Source of the DNA: Faecalibacterium sp. UBA7177
Lineage (GTDB): Bacteria > Bacillota > Clostridia > Oscillospirales > Ruminococcaceae
Reading direction: 5' to 3'
Assembly: GCA_002491225.1 (NCBI GenBank)
Contig: DKVN01000080.1
Coordinates: 1 to 19,025 of the forward strand
DNA: 19,025 nt
Part shown: piece by piece, positions 6,385-14,167 of the stretch
Position numbering within the stretch: the first letter of the stretch is position 1
How the letters are laid out: each line of letters opens with the position of its first letter
Notes under the pieces: model-generated
What the model was told of the DNA's origin: nothing
Seen by the model: only the letters and a program-made list of their open reading frames with translations
The model's database searches: none
Position numbers and translations under genes: made by a program

Positions 6385-7530
6385 TTACATGATCTTGCGG
6401 AACAGGGTCTTGAAGTCCTCCACAGTGGCGGGTTTCGGGTTGCCGGGGGCGCAGGCGTCCGCGGCGGCCGACTCGGCCAGGAACTGCAGGTCCTCCTCCT
6501 TCATCGCCTCGAGCCTGGTGGGGATGCCCACGTCGGCCGACAGCTGCTTGACCGCATCGATGGCGGCCTTGCGGTAGGCGGCCTCGTCCATGCCGGTAGT
6601 GTCCACCCCCATCGCCTCGGCAATGTGCTTGAACTTGTCGCCGGTGGCGTCCTGGTTGTACTCCATCACGATGGGCAGCATCATGGCGCAGGCCACCCCG
6701 TGGGGGGTGTCGTACACCGCGCCGAGGGTGTGGGCCATCGAGTGGGCGATGCCCAGCCCGACGTTCGAGAAGGCCATGCCGGTGACAAACTGGCCCAGCG
6801 CCATCGCCTCGCGGCCCTCGGGGTCGTTGTTGACCGCCTTGCGCAGGTTGGCGGCAATCAGCTTGATGGCCTCAAGGTTGAGGCAGTCGGCCAGCTCCCA
6901 GGCGGCGGCGGTGGTGTAGCCCTCGATGGCGTGGGTCAGCGCGTCCATGCCGGTGGCGGCGGTGAGGCCCTTGGGCATGGTGGACATCATGTCCGGGTCG
7001 ACGATGGCGATGTCGGGGATGTCGTTGACGTCGACGCAGACGAACTTGCGCTTTTTCTCGACATCGGTGATGACATAGTTGATGGTGGCCTCGGCGGCGG
7101 TACCGGCGGTGGTGGGCACCGCGATGGTAAAGACGGTGCGGTTTTTGGTGGGGGCAACCCCCTCAAGGCTGCGCACGTCCGCGAACTCGGGGTTGTTGAT
7201 GATGATGCCGATGGCCTTGCCGGTGTCCATTGAGGAGCCGCCGCCGATGGTGATCATATAATCCGCGCCGGATGCCTTGTAGGCCTCGACGCCCGACTTG
7301 ACATTTTCAATGGTGGGATTGGGCTTGATATCCGAGTAGACCGAATAGGCCATGCCCTTGGCGTCCAGCAGGTCGGTGACCTTTTTGGTGATGCCGAACC
7401 TGACCAGATCCGGGTCAGAGGCGATAAAGGCCTTTTTGCAGCCCTTTGCCTCTACGAGGCCGGGGATCTCCGCGATCGCACCCTTGCCGTGGTACGAGAT
7501 GCCGTTGAGCACAAAACGATTGACTGCCAT
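6385..7530 (-). CDS. fucO: Lactaldehyde reductase (iron-dependent alcohol dehydrogenase)
   Basis: A 381-residue group III iron-dependent alcohol dehydrogenase, one residue shorter than E. coli FucO and colinear with it. It reduces L-lactaldehyde to 1,2-propanediol with NADH during anaerobic fucose or rhamnose breakdown. Visible are the nucleotide loop GGGSSMDTGK (96-105), VPTTAGTAAEATINYVITD (138-156), and the four metal ligands D196, H200, H263 and H277, at the same positions as in the E. coli enzyme. The frame is open far upstream, but the ATG at 7530 has GGGAGAAG before it and matches the family N-terminus. No fucose-pathway genes adjoin, so it may serve as a general aldehyde reductase. 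It forms a monocistronic unit with its own promoter and terminator. Confidence 0.93.
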   Translation of the reverse strand: MAVNRFVLNGISYHGKGAIAEIPGLVEAKGCKKAFIASDPDLVRFGITKKVTDLLDAKGMAYSVYSDIKPNPTIENVKSGVEAYKASGADYMITIGGGSSMDTGKAIGIIINNPEFADVRSLEGVAPTKNRTVFTIAVPTTAGTAAEATINYVITDVEKKRKFVCVDVNDIPDIAIVDPDMMSTMPKGLTAATGMDALTHAIEGYTTAAAWELADCLNLEAIKLIAANLRKAVNNDPEGREAMALGQFVTGMAFSNVGLGIAHSMAHTLGAVYDTPHGVACAMMLPIVMEYNQDATGDKFKHIAEAMGVDTTGMDEAAYRKAAIDAVKQLSADVGIPTRLEAMKEEDLQFLAESAAADACAPGNPKPATVEDFKTLFRKIM

Positions 7531-7584
7531 TTCTTCTCCCTTCGCTGTTTCATGCTGCCCACAATCGGGCAGGTTCTGTTTTAT

Positions 7585-7612
7585 ATTGTAGCACAGATCC
7601 TGTGCCAGCAAA
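7585..7612 (-). promoter_or_regulatory. Probable fucO promoter with a palindrome in the spacer
   Basis: Minus strand TTTGCT (7607-7612), 16 bases, TACAAT (7585-7590). The spacer is almost wholly an inverted repeat, GCACAG-n3-CTGTGC (7591-7605). A 6-bp stem CTGCCC/GGGCAG (7555-7572) follows in the leader. The -35 match is moderate. The palindrome's position suggests an operator, regulator unknown. Confidence 0.55.
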
Positions 7613-7630
7613 AGCCCTTTTTGAGGCAGG

Positions 7631-10600
7631 CTATGCCCGGGCGGCGGAGAACCGCACATCCGCCAGCAGAACGGCAGTTTCCTGCTCGTCCTCCCTGCCC
7701 TTCCATGCGACAAGGAACCGAACCTCGGCGGAAACCGGGCGGTACCCCTTTTTGCGCAGCTCTTCGATCCTTGCGGTGCAGGCCTGGGAGAGCTTTGCTG
7801 CCCGGAATGGTTTTCCGTTACACTGTGCCGTGAGATACTGCTGGTCAAGCTGCAGCGGGCTGCCGCTGTGCAAATGCAAAAGCTGCGCCTTTTTGCCCTT
7901 GAAAAAGTCCAGCACAACGTCCCGGTGGGTCAGTTGGAGAACAAGCTCTTCCGGCTCGGGATAGCAAACGGGATCGGTCTGCCGCTCCACTCCGGGGATC
8001 TGATATCCATCAAAGAGATCCGTATTGCAATGGATGTAGAGGTTATTTTTGGCACGGGTCAGCCCAACATAGAGCTTGCGCCGGTCGGCGTCGGTCTGAA
8101 GAGGAAGCTGGTCCAGCAGGAGATAGACGCTGTCAAACTCTCTTCCCTTGGCCTTGTGGATGGTAGAGACGAAGACCGTCTGCCGGTCATCGGCATAAAA
8201 GTCCTCATACCGGGAGCCGCGAATGAATTCCTCCAGGTCGCTTCGGTACTTGCCATAGCTGTTGACCCGCTCAAAATCAGCGATCAGGTTGAGGCAGTTT
8301 TCCAGGCAGCTGCTGTCCTTATAAGCATCGCAGAGACGTTCCTTTGCCTCTCTCCAAACCGCATCGCTGATCACCGGGGCGCCGGCCTGCCGCCGGTCGA
8401 TGATCTTGAGGAAGAAGCGGATCTCCGCGAGGTCATACAGCCGAAAGCCATCCATGGATTGGATCAGCCTGGCGCGGATGCCGCGTCGGGTCAGCAGGCC
8501 CAGAACCTGCAGCGCCTCCTCATTGGTGTTGGTCAAAACGCACGCGCTGCCGCCGGGGCAGGTTTCAGCGATCTGCCGGGCAACCGGCTGCTCCAGATGC
8601 CCGCCGGTGTGGCGGACGATCTGGACAACGCCCTGCTCCTGCCGCATGGCCCGGAGCTTTTGCGTTTTCATGCGTGCCGAAACCGAACGGGCAAAGGCAT
8701 TTGCCAGTGCCACAATGCTGCCGCAGCTGCGGAAATTTTCGATCATCTCATATTGTACCGCGCCGAACTCCCGGATCAGCCCACGCATATAGCGGGAGTC
8801 GGACCCACGAAACTCGTAGATGTTCTGGTCGTCATCGCCCACCGCGATCACACGCATCTCCTCATTGCGCCGGATCAGCGCGCGGATCAGCCGGAATTCG
8901 TTCTCATCCATGTCCTGGGCCTCATCGATCACCAGCACGGTTTTTGCGATCCGGTTTGGCTCTACGCCGCCGCTTTCGATCAGCGCGGCAGCATCCTTTA
9001 CCACGTTTTCCACCTGATCCAGGCTGCCGATCTTGCCCAAAAGGTCAAAGCAATAGGAGTGAAAGGTCTTGATCTCCACAAAGTTGGCCGCGTTGCCGAT
9101 CAGATCGATCAACCGCTTTTTGAACTCTGTGGCCGCGGCCCGGGAAAAGGTCACCATGAGCAGCTGCTCGTGCTTGACGTCCTCCAGTGTCAGCAGAGAG
9201 GCAAGCTTATGGACCAGCACCCTTGTTTTGCCGCTGCCGGGGCCCGCCGCCACCACAATGTACTGAGACTCGGCATCCTGTATGATCCGGGCCTGTGTTT
9301 CGGACAGTTCGCCAAACAGCTGGCGGTACTTTTCCGGCGTAATGTTCCGGTCGATCTGGGCGGCCCGCTCGCCCTTGAAGTACTTAGCGATGAACTTTTT
9401 GAAATCGAGCTGAAAATAATCCTGAACAAACTGCAAAGCGGCGTCATAATCCCGCACCATCAGGTTGGCGTACTCGCCCACAATGTGGATCTGCTGGATC
9501 TTCTGCCGGTAATACTCGTTCAGGGTCTTATAGTCCTCCTGCTTGTATCGGATCTTGTTGTCCAGGATCAGGCGCTTCAGCTCCATCCCATTGTAAAGGA
9601 CCAGAAAGCCGCCCTCCAGCTGCACGGCTCCGGTTTTGGACAGGTACAAAAGCGCTTCCTCCACATCGGTCAGGGTCGTTTTGGGTTCGGCGCGCAAAAG
9701 CTCCGGCTGCGCGCAGTACTCCTGATACAGCCCTACCAGAGAGAATGGGATCAGGGCGCTGTCTGACCGGGGTTCCCCATCCCGGACGGACAGGGTATAC
9801 AGCCGGTTGAGGATAAACCGGCACAGCTCGATGCGTCTTTCAAACTTTCCCATCATTCGATCCCGCTCCATCAGCGGGGTGATCACGACATACTGGCTGA
9901 TCCTGCGCTCCTGCTTGGCAATGTACCCCTTGATGGTCAGGTAGTAGAGAATGGTGCGGAGCATCTGCACCGATGCATGGGAGATCCCGTCCTTCAGGGC
10001 CGCCTCGTTCAGCTCCTTCAGCGCGAAGCCCTGTTCCTCTGTACCCATCCGGCCAAGAAGAAAGCGTTCCAGCTTTGCAAACCGGTTCAGGATCTGCAAA
10101 GAGCGGTTTTGGGTATCCTGCCTGCAGAGGTAGGCGGACATATCCATCGAGTCGGCCAGCAGGCCCTCCTGCCGCATCAGGTTGACGCAGTCGATCACCT
10201 CCCGCTTTTCCATGCCCAGGATATCCGCAAGGTAGTCCACCCGGGACTCCGCGTCATCATTTCCGGCACGGGCAACGCTGCGGCTGGAGATCAGGGATTT
10301 GATGATCCGCCTGGCCTGTGCTTTCTGCGCGTCGGTAAAGGCGTGCGAGCAGTCGATCCGGCGGGCGGCCTCCTCCAGATTTGCGGCCTGGATGCTGGAG
10401 GCGTAGATGCGGGGCATATTCCGGCCGCGCTTCACATAACCGGCGCTCTCCAGCGCGGCTACGGCAGTTTTGACCCGTGTTTCCATGTCGCTGCCCGAAT
10501 CGTCCCACCCCGCCTGCCGGGCGATCTCCAGCGGGGAGCAGCAGACGGTGGCACGGTTCCGGGTGAGGTCCTTCATGGCCTTCCAGACCTGCTGGATCTC

Positions 10601-12442
10601 GCTGATGCTCAGCTTGGTCTGGTTGAGCAGGACAAAGTGCTTGTCGAGGTCATTGTCGTTGAACAGGACATAGCACTCCGCCGTGATCGACGGATCCCTC
10701 CCGGCGCGGCCCGCCTCCTGGATGTAGTTTTCCAGCGAGTCGGAGATATCATAGTGGATCACCAGCCGCACGTCCTTTTTATCCACCCCCATGCCGAAGG
10801 CGGAGGTCGCGACGATGATCTTCACCTCACCGCAGAGAAAGGCGTCCTGATTGGCGATCTTCTCGGAGGGATCCATCTTTCCGTTGTAGGGCCTGGCGGG
10901 GAACCCGTCGCTGGTCAGCTTTTCTGCCAGCTGTCTGGTTCGTCTGGTGCGGGAGACATAGACGATCGTGGGGCAGTCCCGCTGCTCGATCAGGGAGCGA
11001 AGCGCATTGTACTTATCCGCCTCGGTCTCCTGATGGAGAACCGCATAGCGCAGATTTTCCCGGGAGGCGGCCGAGGTGAACAGCTCCATCTCCAGCCCCA
11101 GCTTTTGCTTAAAGTAATCGCGGATATCGCTGATGACCTTTTGCTTTGCGGTGGCGGTAAAGCAGGATACCGGGATCGGGGCTGTCAGGCCCTTTTTGCG
11201 CTGCAGCTCCCGGATAAAGTCGCCGATGTACAGATAGTCCACCCGAAAATCCTGTCCCCAGGCGGAGAAGCAATGGGCCTCGTCGATCACAAAGCGCACC
11301 ACGTTTCGGCTGAGCAGCAGCTTCTCGATGGTACGGGAGCGCAGCTGTTCCGGCGAGATATAAAAGAGCGCCGCCAATCCGTTGGCCACCCGCTCCAGCG
11401 CCTCGGCACGCTCCACCGGGCTGAGCAGGCCGTTTACCGTGACAGCATCCACCAGGCCGTACGCGCTCAGGTTGTCCACCTGATCCTTCATCAGAGATTG
11501 GAGCGGGGAGATCACTACGGTCAGCCCATACTCTGTCTGCCCCGCCATCAGCGCAGGCAGCTGAAAGGTGATGGATTTTCCGCCCCCGGTGGGGAACACC
11601 GCAAGCAGGGATCTTCCATCCACCGCCGACCGAACCGCCCGCTCCTGGAGCGGTTCGCCCCCATAGCAGCGGAAGCGGTCAAAGCCAAACAGCTCTTTCA
11701 ACTTTCTGCGGGGGTCAAAGGCCTTTTGGCAATAAGCGCATCCGGCCCGGCAGGGCCTGCCGCGAAGCGCCTTCATGACCGGCTCGATCGCGGGATAATT
11801 TTTTACGACCCATGCCGGCGTGACCGAGTGAGAATCATTGCAGCCGATCAGGGCCAGGGCATAGGCCAGCTCGGCAGGCCGGTTGGCGATCAGGGTGTGC
11901 AGATCCGCGTTTTCGCAGATCCTGCCGGAATACTCCTCCCGGATCGCCCGTTCCAGCATGGCAACAGGCGGGCGGTAGTTCACAAAGGCAAAAAAGCCGC
12001 TGAATTCTTCCAGAGGACTCAGCAGCCCATAGAAGATCTCTTTTCTGCGGGCGGGCAGCTCCGAAAATGCGTTTACCTCATCATAAAACAGCCTGCGGGC
12101 CTTTTTTGCATCATTGAGAGGGTTGTTCAGCTCGTCGGTCTGGAGCTTGTCGTCCTTGAGCAGCGCGTGATAGGGCCGCTCCGGGAACAGCAGCGGCGAG
12201 AGATAGAGCGTATCAATTGGTTTCGCCAGGAGAGGACGGCCCAGCAGCGGCCGCAGATAGCGCAGATCGTGATGGATGATATTGTGTCCGCACAAAAACC
12301 CGGCGCCGGAAAGAAAGGCGGAAAAATCCCGTATGCTGGGAGAGTGAAACTGCGTGCCGTCCTCCCTGACCGCGCCCAAATCAATGACCTTGTGATCGGA
12401 AACTCCGACCTCACTGTCAATGAAGACGATCCTCTCCGCCAT
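7631..12442 (-). CDS. DEDD exonuclease - RecQ helicase - UvrD-like helicase fusion
   Basis: A 1603-residue protein with three nucleic-acid enzymes in one chain. Residues 5-115 resemble a DEDD 3'-5' exonuclease: D9-x-E11 (FIDSE), D59 in GHNIIHHD, and D111 in NNPLNDA. A Cys cluster (C231, C235, C238, C259) precedes the RecQ core, with Walker A TGGGK (K289), DEAH (387-390), SCFTATA (426-432) and EAGRAGRD (to 583). Winged-helix-like and helical regions follow. A complete SF1 UvrD/Rep-like helicase runs from about 1045: AAGPGSGKT (K1072), DEAQD (1173-1177), GDDDQNIYEFRG (1202-1213), STIHKAKGREFD and VGLTRAK (1459-1465). The start 12442 is 7 bases from AGGAGG; the ATG at 12448 is too close to it. 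All helicase motifs are intact. It lies 83 bases after a membrane-protein gene. Sampled stretches are less GC-rich than its neighbours. DNA repair or phage defence is possible. Confidence 0.9.
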   Translation of the reverse strand: MAERIVFIDSEVGVSDHKVIDLGAVREDGTQFHSPSIRDFSAFLSGAGFLCGHNIIHHDLRYLRPLLGRPLLAKPIDTLYLSPLLFPERPYHALLKDDKLQTDELNNPLNDAKKARRLFYDEVNAFSELPARRKEIFYGLLSPLEEFSGFFAFVNYRPPVAMLERAIREEYSGRICENADLHTLIANRPAELAYALALIGCNDSHSVTPAWVVKNYPAIEPVMKALRGRPCRAGCAYCQKAFDPRRKLKELFGFDRFRCYGGEPLQERAVRSAVDGRSLLAVFPTGGGKSITFQLPALMAGQTEYGLTVVISPLQSLMKDQVDNLSAYGLVDAVTVNGLLSPVERAEALERVANGLAALFYISPEQLRSRTIEKLLLSRNVVRFVIDEAHCFSAWGQDFRVDYLYIGDFIRELQRKKGLTAPIPVSCFTATAKQKVISDIRDYFKQKLGLEMELFTSAASRENLRYAVLHQETEADKYNALRSLIEQRDCPTIVYVSRTRRTRQLAEKLTSDGFPARPYNGKMDPSEKIANQDAFLCGEVKIIVATSAFGMGVDKKDVRLVIHYDISDSLENYIQEAGRAGRDPSITAECYVLFNDNDLDKHFVLLNQTKLSISEIQQVWKAMKDLTRNRATVCCSPLEIARQAGWDDSGSDMETRVKTAVAALESAGYVKRGRNMPRIYASSIQAANLEEAARRIDCSHAFTDAQKAQARRIIKSLISSRSVARAGNDDAESRVDYLADILGMEKREVIDCVNLMRQEGLLADSMDMSAYLCRQDTQNRSLQILNRFAKLERFLLGRMGTEEQGFALKELNEAALKDGISHASVQMLRTILYYLTIKGYIAKQERRISQYVVITPLMERDRMMGKFERRIELCRFILNRLYTLSVRDGEPRSDSALIPFSLVGLYQEYCAQPELLRAEPKTTLTDVEEALLYLSKTGAVQLEGGFLVLYNGMELKRLILDNKIRYKQEDYKTLNEYYRQKIQQIHIVGEYANLMVRDYDAALQFVQDYFQLDFKKFIAKYFKGERAAQIDRNITPEKYRQLFGELSETQARIIQDAESQYIVVAAGPGSGKTRVLVHKLASLLTLEDVKHEQLLMVTFSRAAATEFKKRLIDLIGNAANFVEIKTFHSYCFDLLGKIGSLDQVENVVKDAAALIESGGVEPNRIAKTVLVIDEAQDMDENEFRLIRALIRRNEEMRVIAVGDDDQNIYEFRGSDSRYMRGLIREFGAVQYEMIENFRSCGSIVALANAFARSVSARMKTQKLRAMRQEQGVVQIVRHTGGHLEQPVARQIAETCPGGSACVLTNTNEEALQVLGLLTRRGIRARLIQSMDGFRLYDLAEIRFFLKIIDRRQAGAPVISDAVWREAKERLCDAYKDSSCLENCLNLIADFERVNSYGKYRSDLEEFIRGSRYEDFYADDRQTVFVSTIHKAKGREFDSVYLLLDQLPLQTDADRRKLYVGLTRAKNNLYIHCNTDLFDGYQIPGVERQTDPVCYPEPEELVLQLTHRDVVLDFFKGKKAQLLHLHSGSPLQLDQQYLTAQCNGKPFRAAKLSQACTARIEELRKKGYRPVSAEVRFLVAWKGREDEQETAVLLADVRFSAARA

Positions 12443-12525
12443 GTCCATCCCTCCTCATCAGGCCAAACCGCAGGGCTGCTTCAAAAGCGCATGGTTTCTG
12501 TGATATTTTTCCGCCGGGCAAACCG

Positions 12526-13992
12526 TCACCGGCTCACGACCTGGCCCTTGAGCTTTTCCAGCTTTTCGCGCACCTCGCGGATATCGTCCGTCTGGGCGAA
12601 CAGCTTGTACACCGCGCCGATGATGGTGGCGAGGAAGGTGCCGGTGAGCACCACCGCGCTGACCCCGATCTCGCCGAAATTGCCCGAGAAGAGCGAGCGC
12701 AGGGTGGTGTAGGCCGAGTTGAAAAAGGTCAGGCAGGTGATGCTGGCCGTGATCAGCGCGACCGACATCTCGTTTTTGATGCCCCGAATCTGCTTTTCGA
12801 GGTCCTCGATGTTCTTGATGCGGCTGATGTAGCTTTTGCAGACGCTGACCGAGTTTTCCACCTCCTCGTCCAGGCTGGCGGTGTAGCCGGGGATATCAAA
12901 GCACCACTGCAAAAAGTTGTACACCCGGTTGACATGCTCCACATGGCTGGGCAGCTGGAAAAAGCAGCGGTTTTTCAAAAGGGTGCATTTTTCCTGCATG
13001 ATCTCGCCCTGCTGCAAAAGGCGCCACATCAGGTCATAGTCATAGTGCGGGCAGGCCAGCTCGCCCAGGTCGTCGAGGTATTTCTGCACCGCGTACTTCT
13101 GGTGGATGGTGGCGATAAAGAGCAGCAGGTACTCGGTGGCCCATTTGTGGGGGAAGGTCGTCTCAAAAAAGCGGTTGGTGCCCTCGTCCTCCACCGCGAA
13201 GCTGACATTCACCGCCCCGTTGTAGGAGGCGCACCAGCAGGAGTTTTCAAAGGTCTGGAGAACATGGTCGCGGGCGTTGTCCGCCGCGTTTTTGTACGAG
13301 AGCTTGTAGTTCTGCGCGATGTTGCAGGCGACGGCCTCGAAGTTCTGCGGTTTCTCGTCCAGCAGATAATAGCCGTAAAGCAGCGGTTTTGATGTGGTGG
13401 AGGCGAGCGGCCGGTTTTCAAAGTTTCGGCAGCCGGGCAGAAACTCCGCGCACCTCAAAAACCACTGCATCAGGGTAAAGGAGGCAGGCTCTACATGGGT
13501 CTGGCGGGTCTCGGGGTCAAAGACGCGGTTTTCGTACTCGAAGTGGTTGGCCTCGTCCTTGGGCTCACAGAGGTAGTAGGTGGCGTTCATCGCGTCGGTT
13601 AGCGGCAGGTTCTGCAGCTCGAAATCCATCTCAAAAAAGGCGATCTTCGTCTCAAACACAAGGATGCGCAGCCCGGTCAGCGCGATGGGCACCCGCTCGC
13701 CCGCGCGCGGGCAGAAGAAGAGCCCCTTGTTGTTTTTGGGCCAGAAGAACACCTCGCGCCGCGCCGCCTCAAAAACCCGGCCGATCCGCAGGCCGGACTC
13801 CTCGGCGCACAAAAGCTGGCTGACCCCCCAGCGCATCTCCTCGCAGCGCTGGCTGGACGGTGTAAACACCGGCACCTCTTTTTGCTTGTTGTTGGTGACC
13901 GCCGCTTTTTCCAGCGCGCCAGCCGCGTCGGCCGCATCGCCCTCGTAGATCACCGGGTAGAACACCTTGCCGAGGAATCGCCTGACCGCCAT
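12526..13992 (-). CDS. Unknown protein with C-terminal transmembrane hairpin
   Basis: I do not recognise this 488-residue protein. It has a long soluble N-terminal part (1-365) rich in aromatic residues, with no signal peptide. A helical, charged stretch (about 370-408, SVSVCKSYISRIKNIEDLEKQ) follows, then two hydrophobic segments at about 409-433 and 442-465, and a short charged tail (DDIREVREKLEKLKGQ). The long helix, two C-terminal membrane helices and short tail recall CorA-type magnesium channels, but the GMN motif is absent. It may be a membrane-anchored sensor or effector. The ATG at 13992 has AAGGGGAGAGGG upstream. It has a good extended -10 promoter 60 bases upstream, is divergent from the HEPN-methyltransferase gene, and is probably co-transcribed with the helicase gene 83 bases downstream. 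Confidence 0.8.
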   Translation of the reverse strand: MAVRRFLGKVFYPVIYEGDAADAAGALEKAAVTNNKQKEVPVFTPSSQRCEEMRWGVSQLLCAEESGLRIGRVFEAARREVFFWPKNNKGLFFCPRAGERVPIALTGLRILVFETKIAFFEMDFELQNLPLTDAMNATYYLCEPKDEANHFEYENRVFDPETRQTHVEPASFTLMQWFLRCAEFLPGCRNFENRPLASTTSKPLLYGYYLLDEKPQNFEAVACNIAQNYKLSYKNAADNARDHVLQTFENSCWCASYNGAVNVSFAVEDEGTNRFFETTFPHKWATEYLLLFIATIHQKYAVQKYLDDLGELACPHYDYDLMWRLLQQGEIMQEKCTLLKNRCFFQLPSHVEHVNRVYNFLQWCFDIPGYTASLDEEVENSVSVCKSYISRIKNIEDLEKQIRGIKNEMSVALITASITCLTFFNSAYTTLRSLFSGNFGEIGVSAVVLTGTFLATIIGAVYKLFAQTDDIREVREKLEKLKGQVVSR

Positions 13993-14054
13993 CCGTCCCT
14001 CTCCCCTTCCCGCGCGCAGCCCGCCGCGCTGTTTTTCGATTTACAGATGAGTAT

Positions 14055-14082
14055 AGTATAACATCTAAATCGGTTTTTTCAA
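14055..14082 (-). promoter_or_regulatory. Promoter of the membrane-protein/helicase unit
   Basis: Minus strand TTGAAA (14077-14082), 16 bases, then TATACT (14055-14060) preceded by TG one base before the box (extended -10). It reads towards the gene starting at 13992. Confidence 0.75.
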
Positions 14083-14092
14083 AACACTATCC

Positions 14093-14121
14093 TGTAAAAT
14101 GTTTTTGTGCTATGATATACT
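14093..14121 (+). promoter_or_regulatory. Promoter of the HEPN-methyltransferase gene
   Basis: Plus strand TG-A-TATACT (TATACT at 14116-14121) is an extended -10 box. A weak -35, TGTAAA, lies at 14093-14098 with a 17-base spacer. The box is the mirror of the divergent -10: TATAGTATA (14052-14060) versus TATACTATA (14116-14124). Confidence 0.6.
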
Positions 14122-14167
14122 ATAAAACAGGCATAAAACCAAAACAGCAGGAATGGGGAGCAGAACC

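Noticed and set aside
4595..6577. Very long open frame on the plus strand (about 660 codons)
   Set aside because: It is antisense to the hemerythrin-receiver gene and its neighbours, has no domain pattern, is rich in His/Leu/Val/Asp as expected from GC-biased third positions, and has no ribosome site.
7531..7917. N-terminal extension of fucO
   Set aside because: The family start and ribosome site are at 7530. The extension crosses the fucO promoter and the 3' end of the helicase gene.
7868..9766. Plus-strand open frame of 632 codons
   Set aside because: It is antisense to the UvrD half of the helicase; same argument.
9977..12712. Plus-strand open frame of 911 codons
   Set aside because: It is antisense to the helicase fusion, which has complete motifs on the other strand. 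The plus-strand translation has no recognisable motif.
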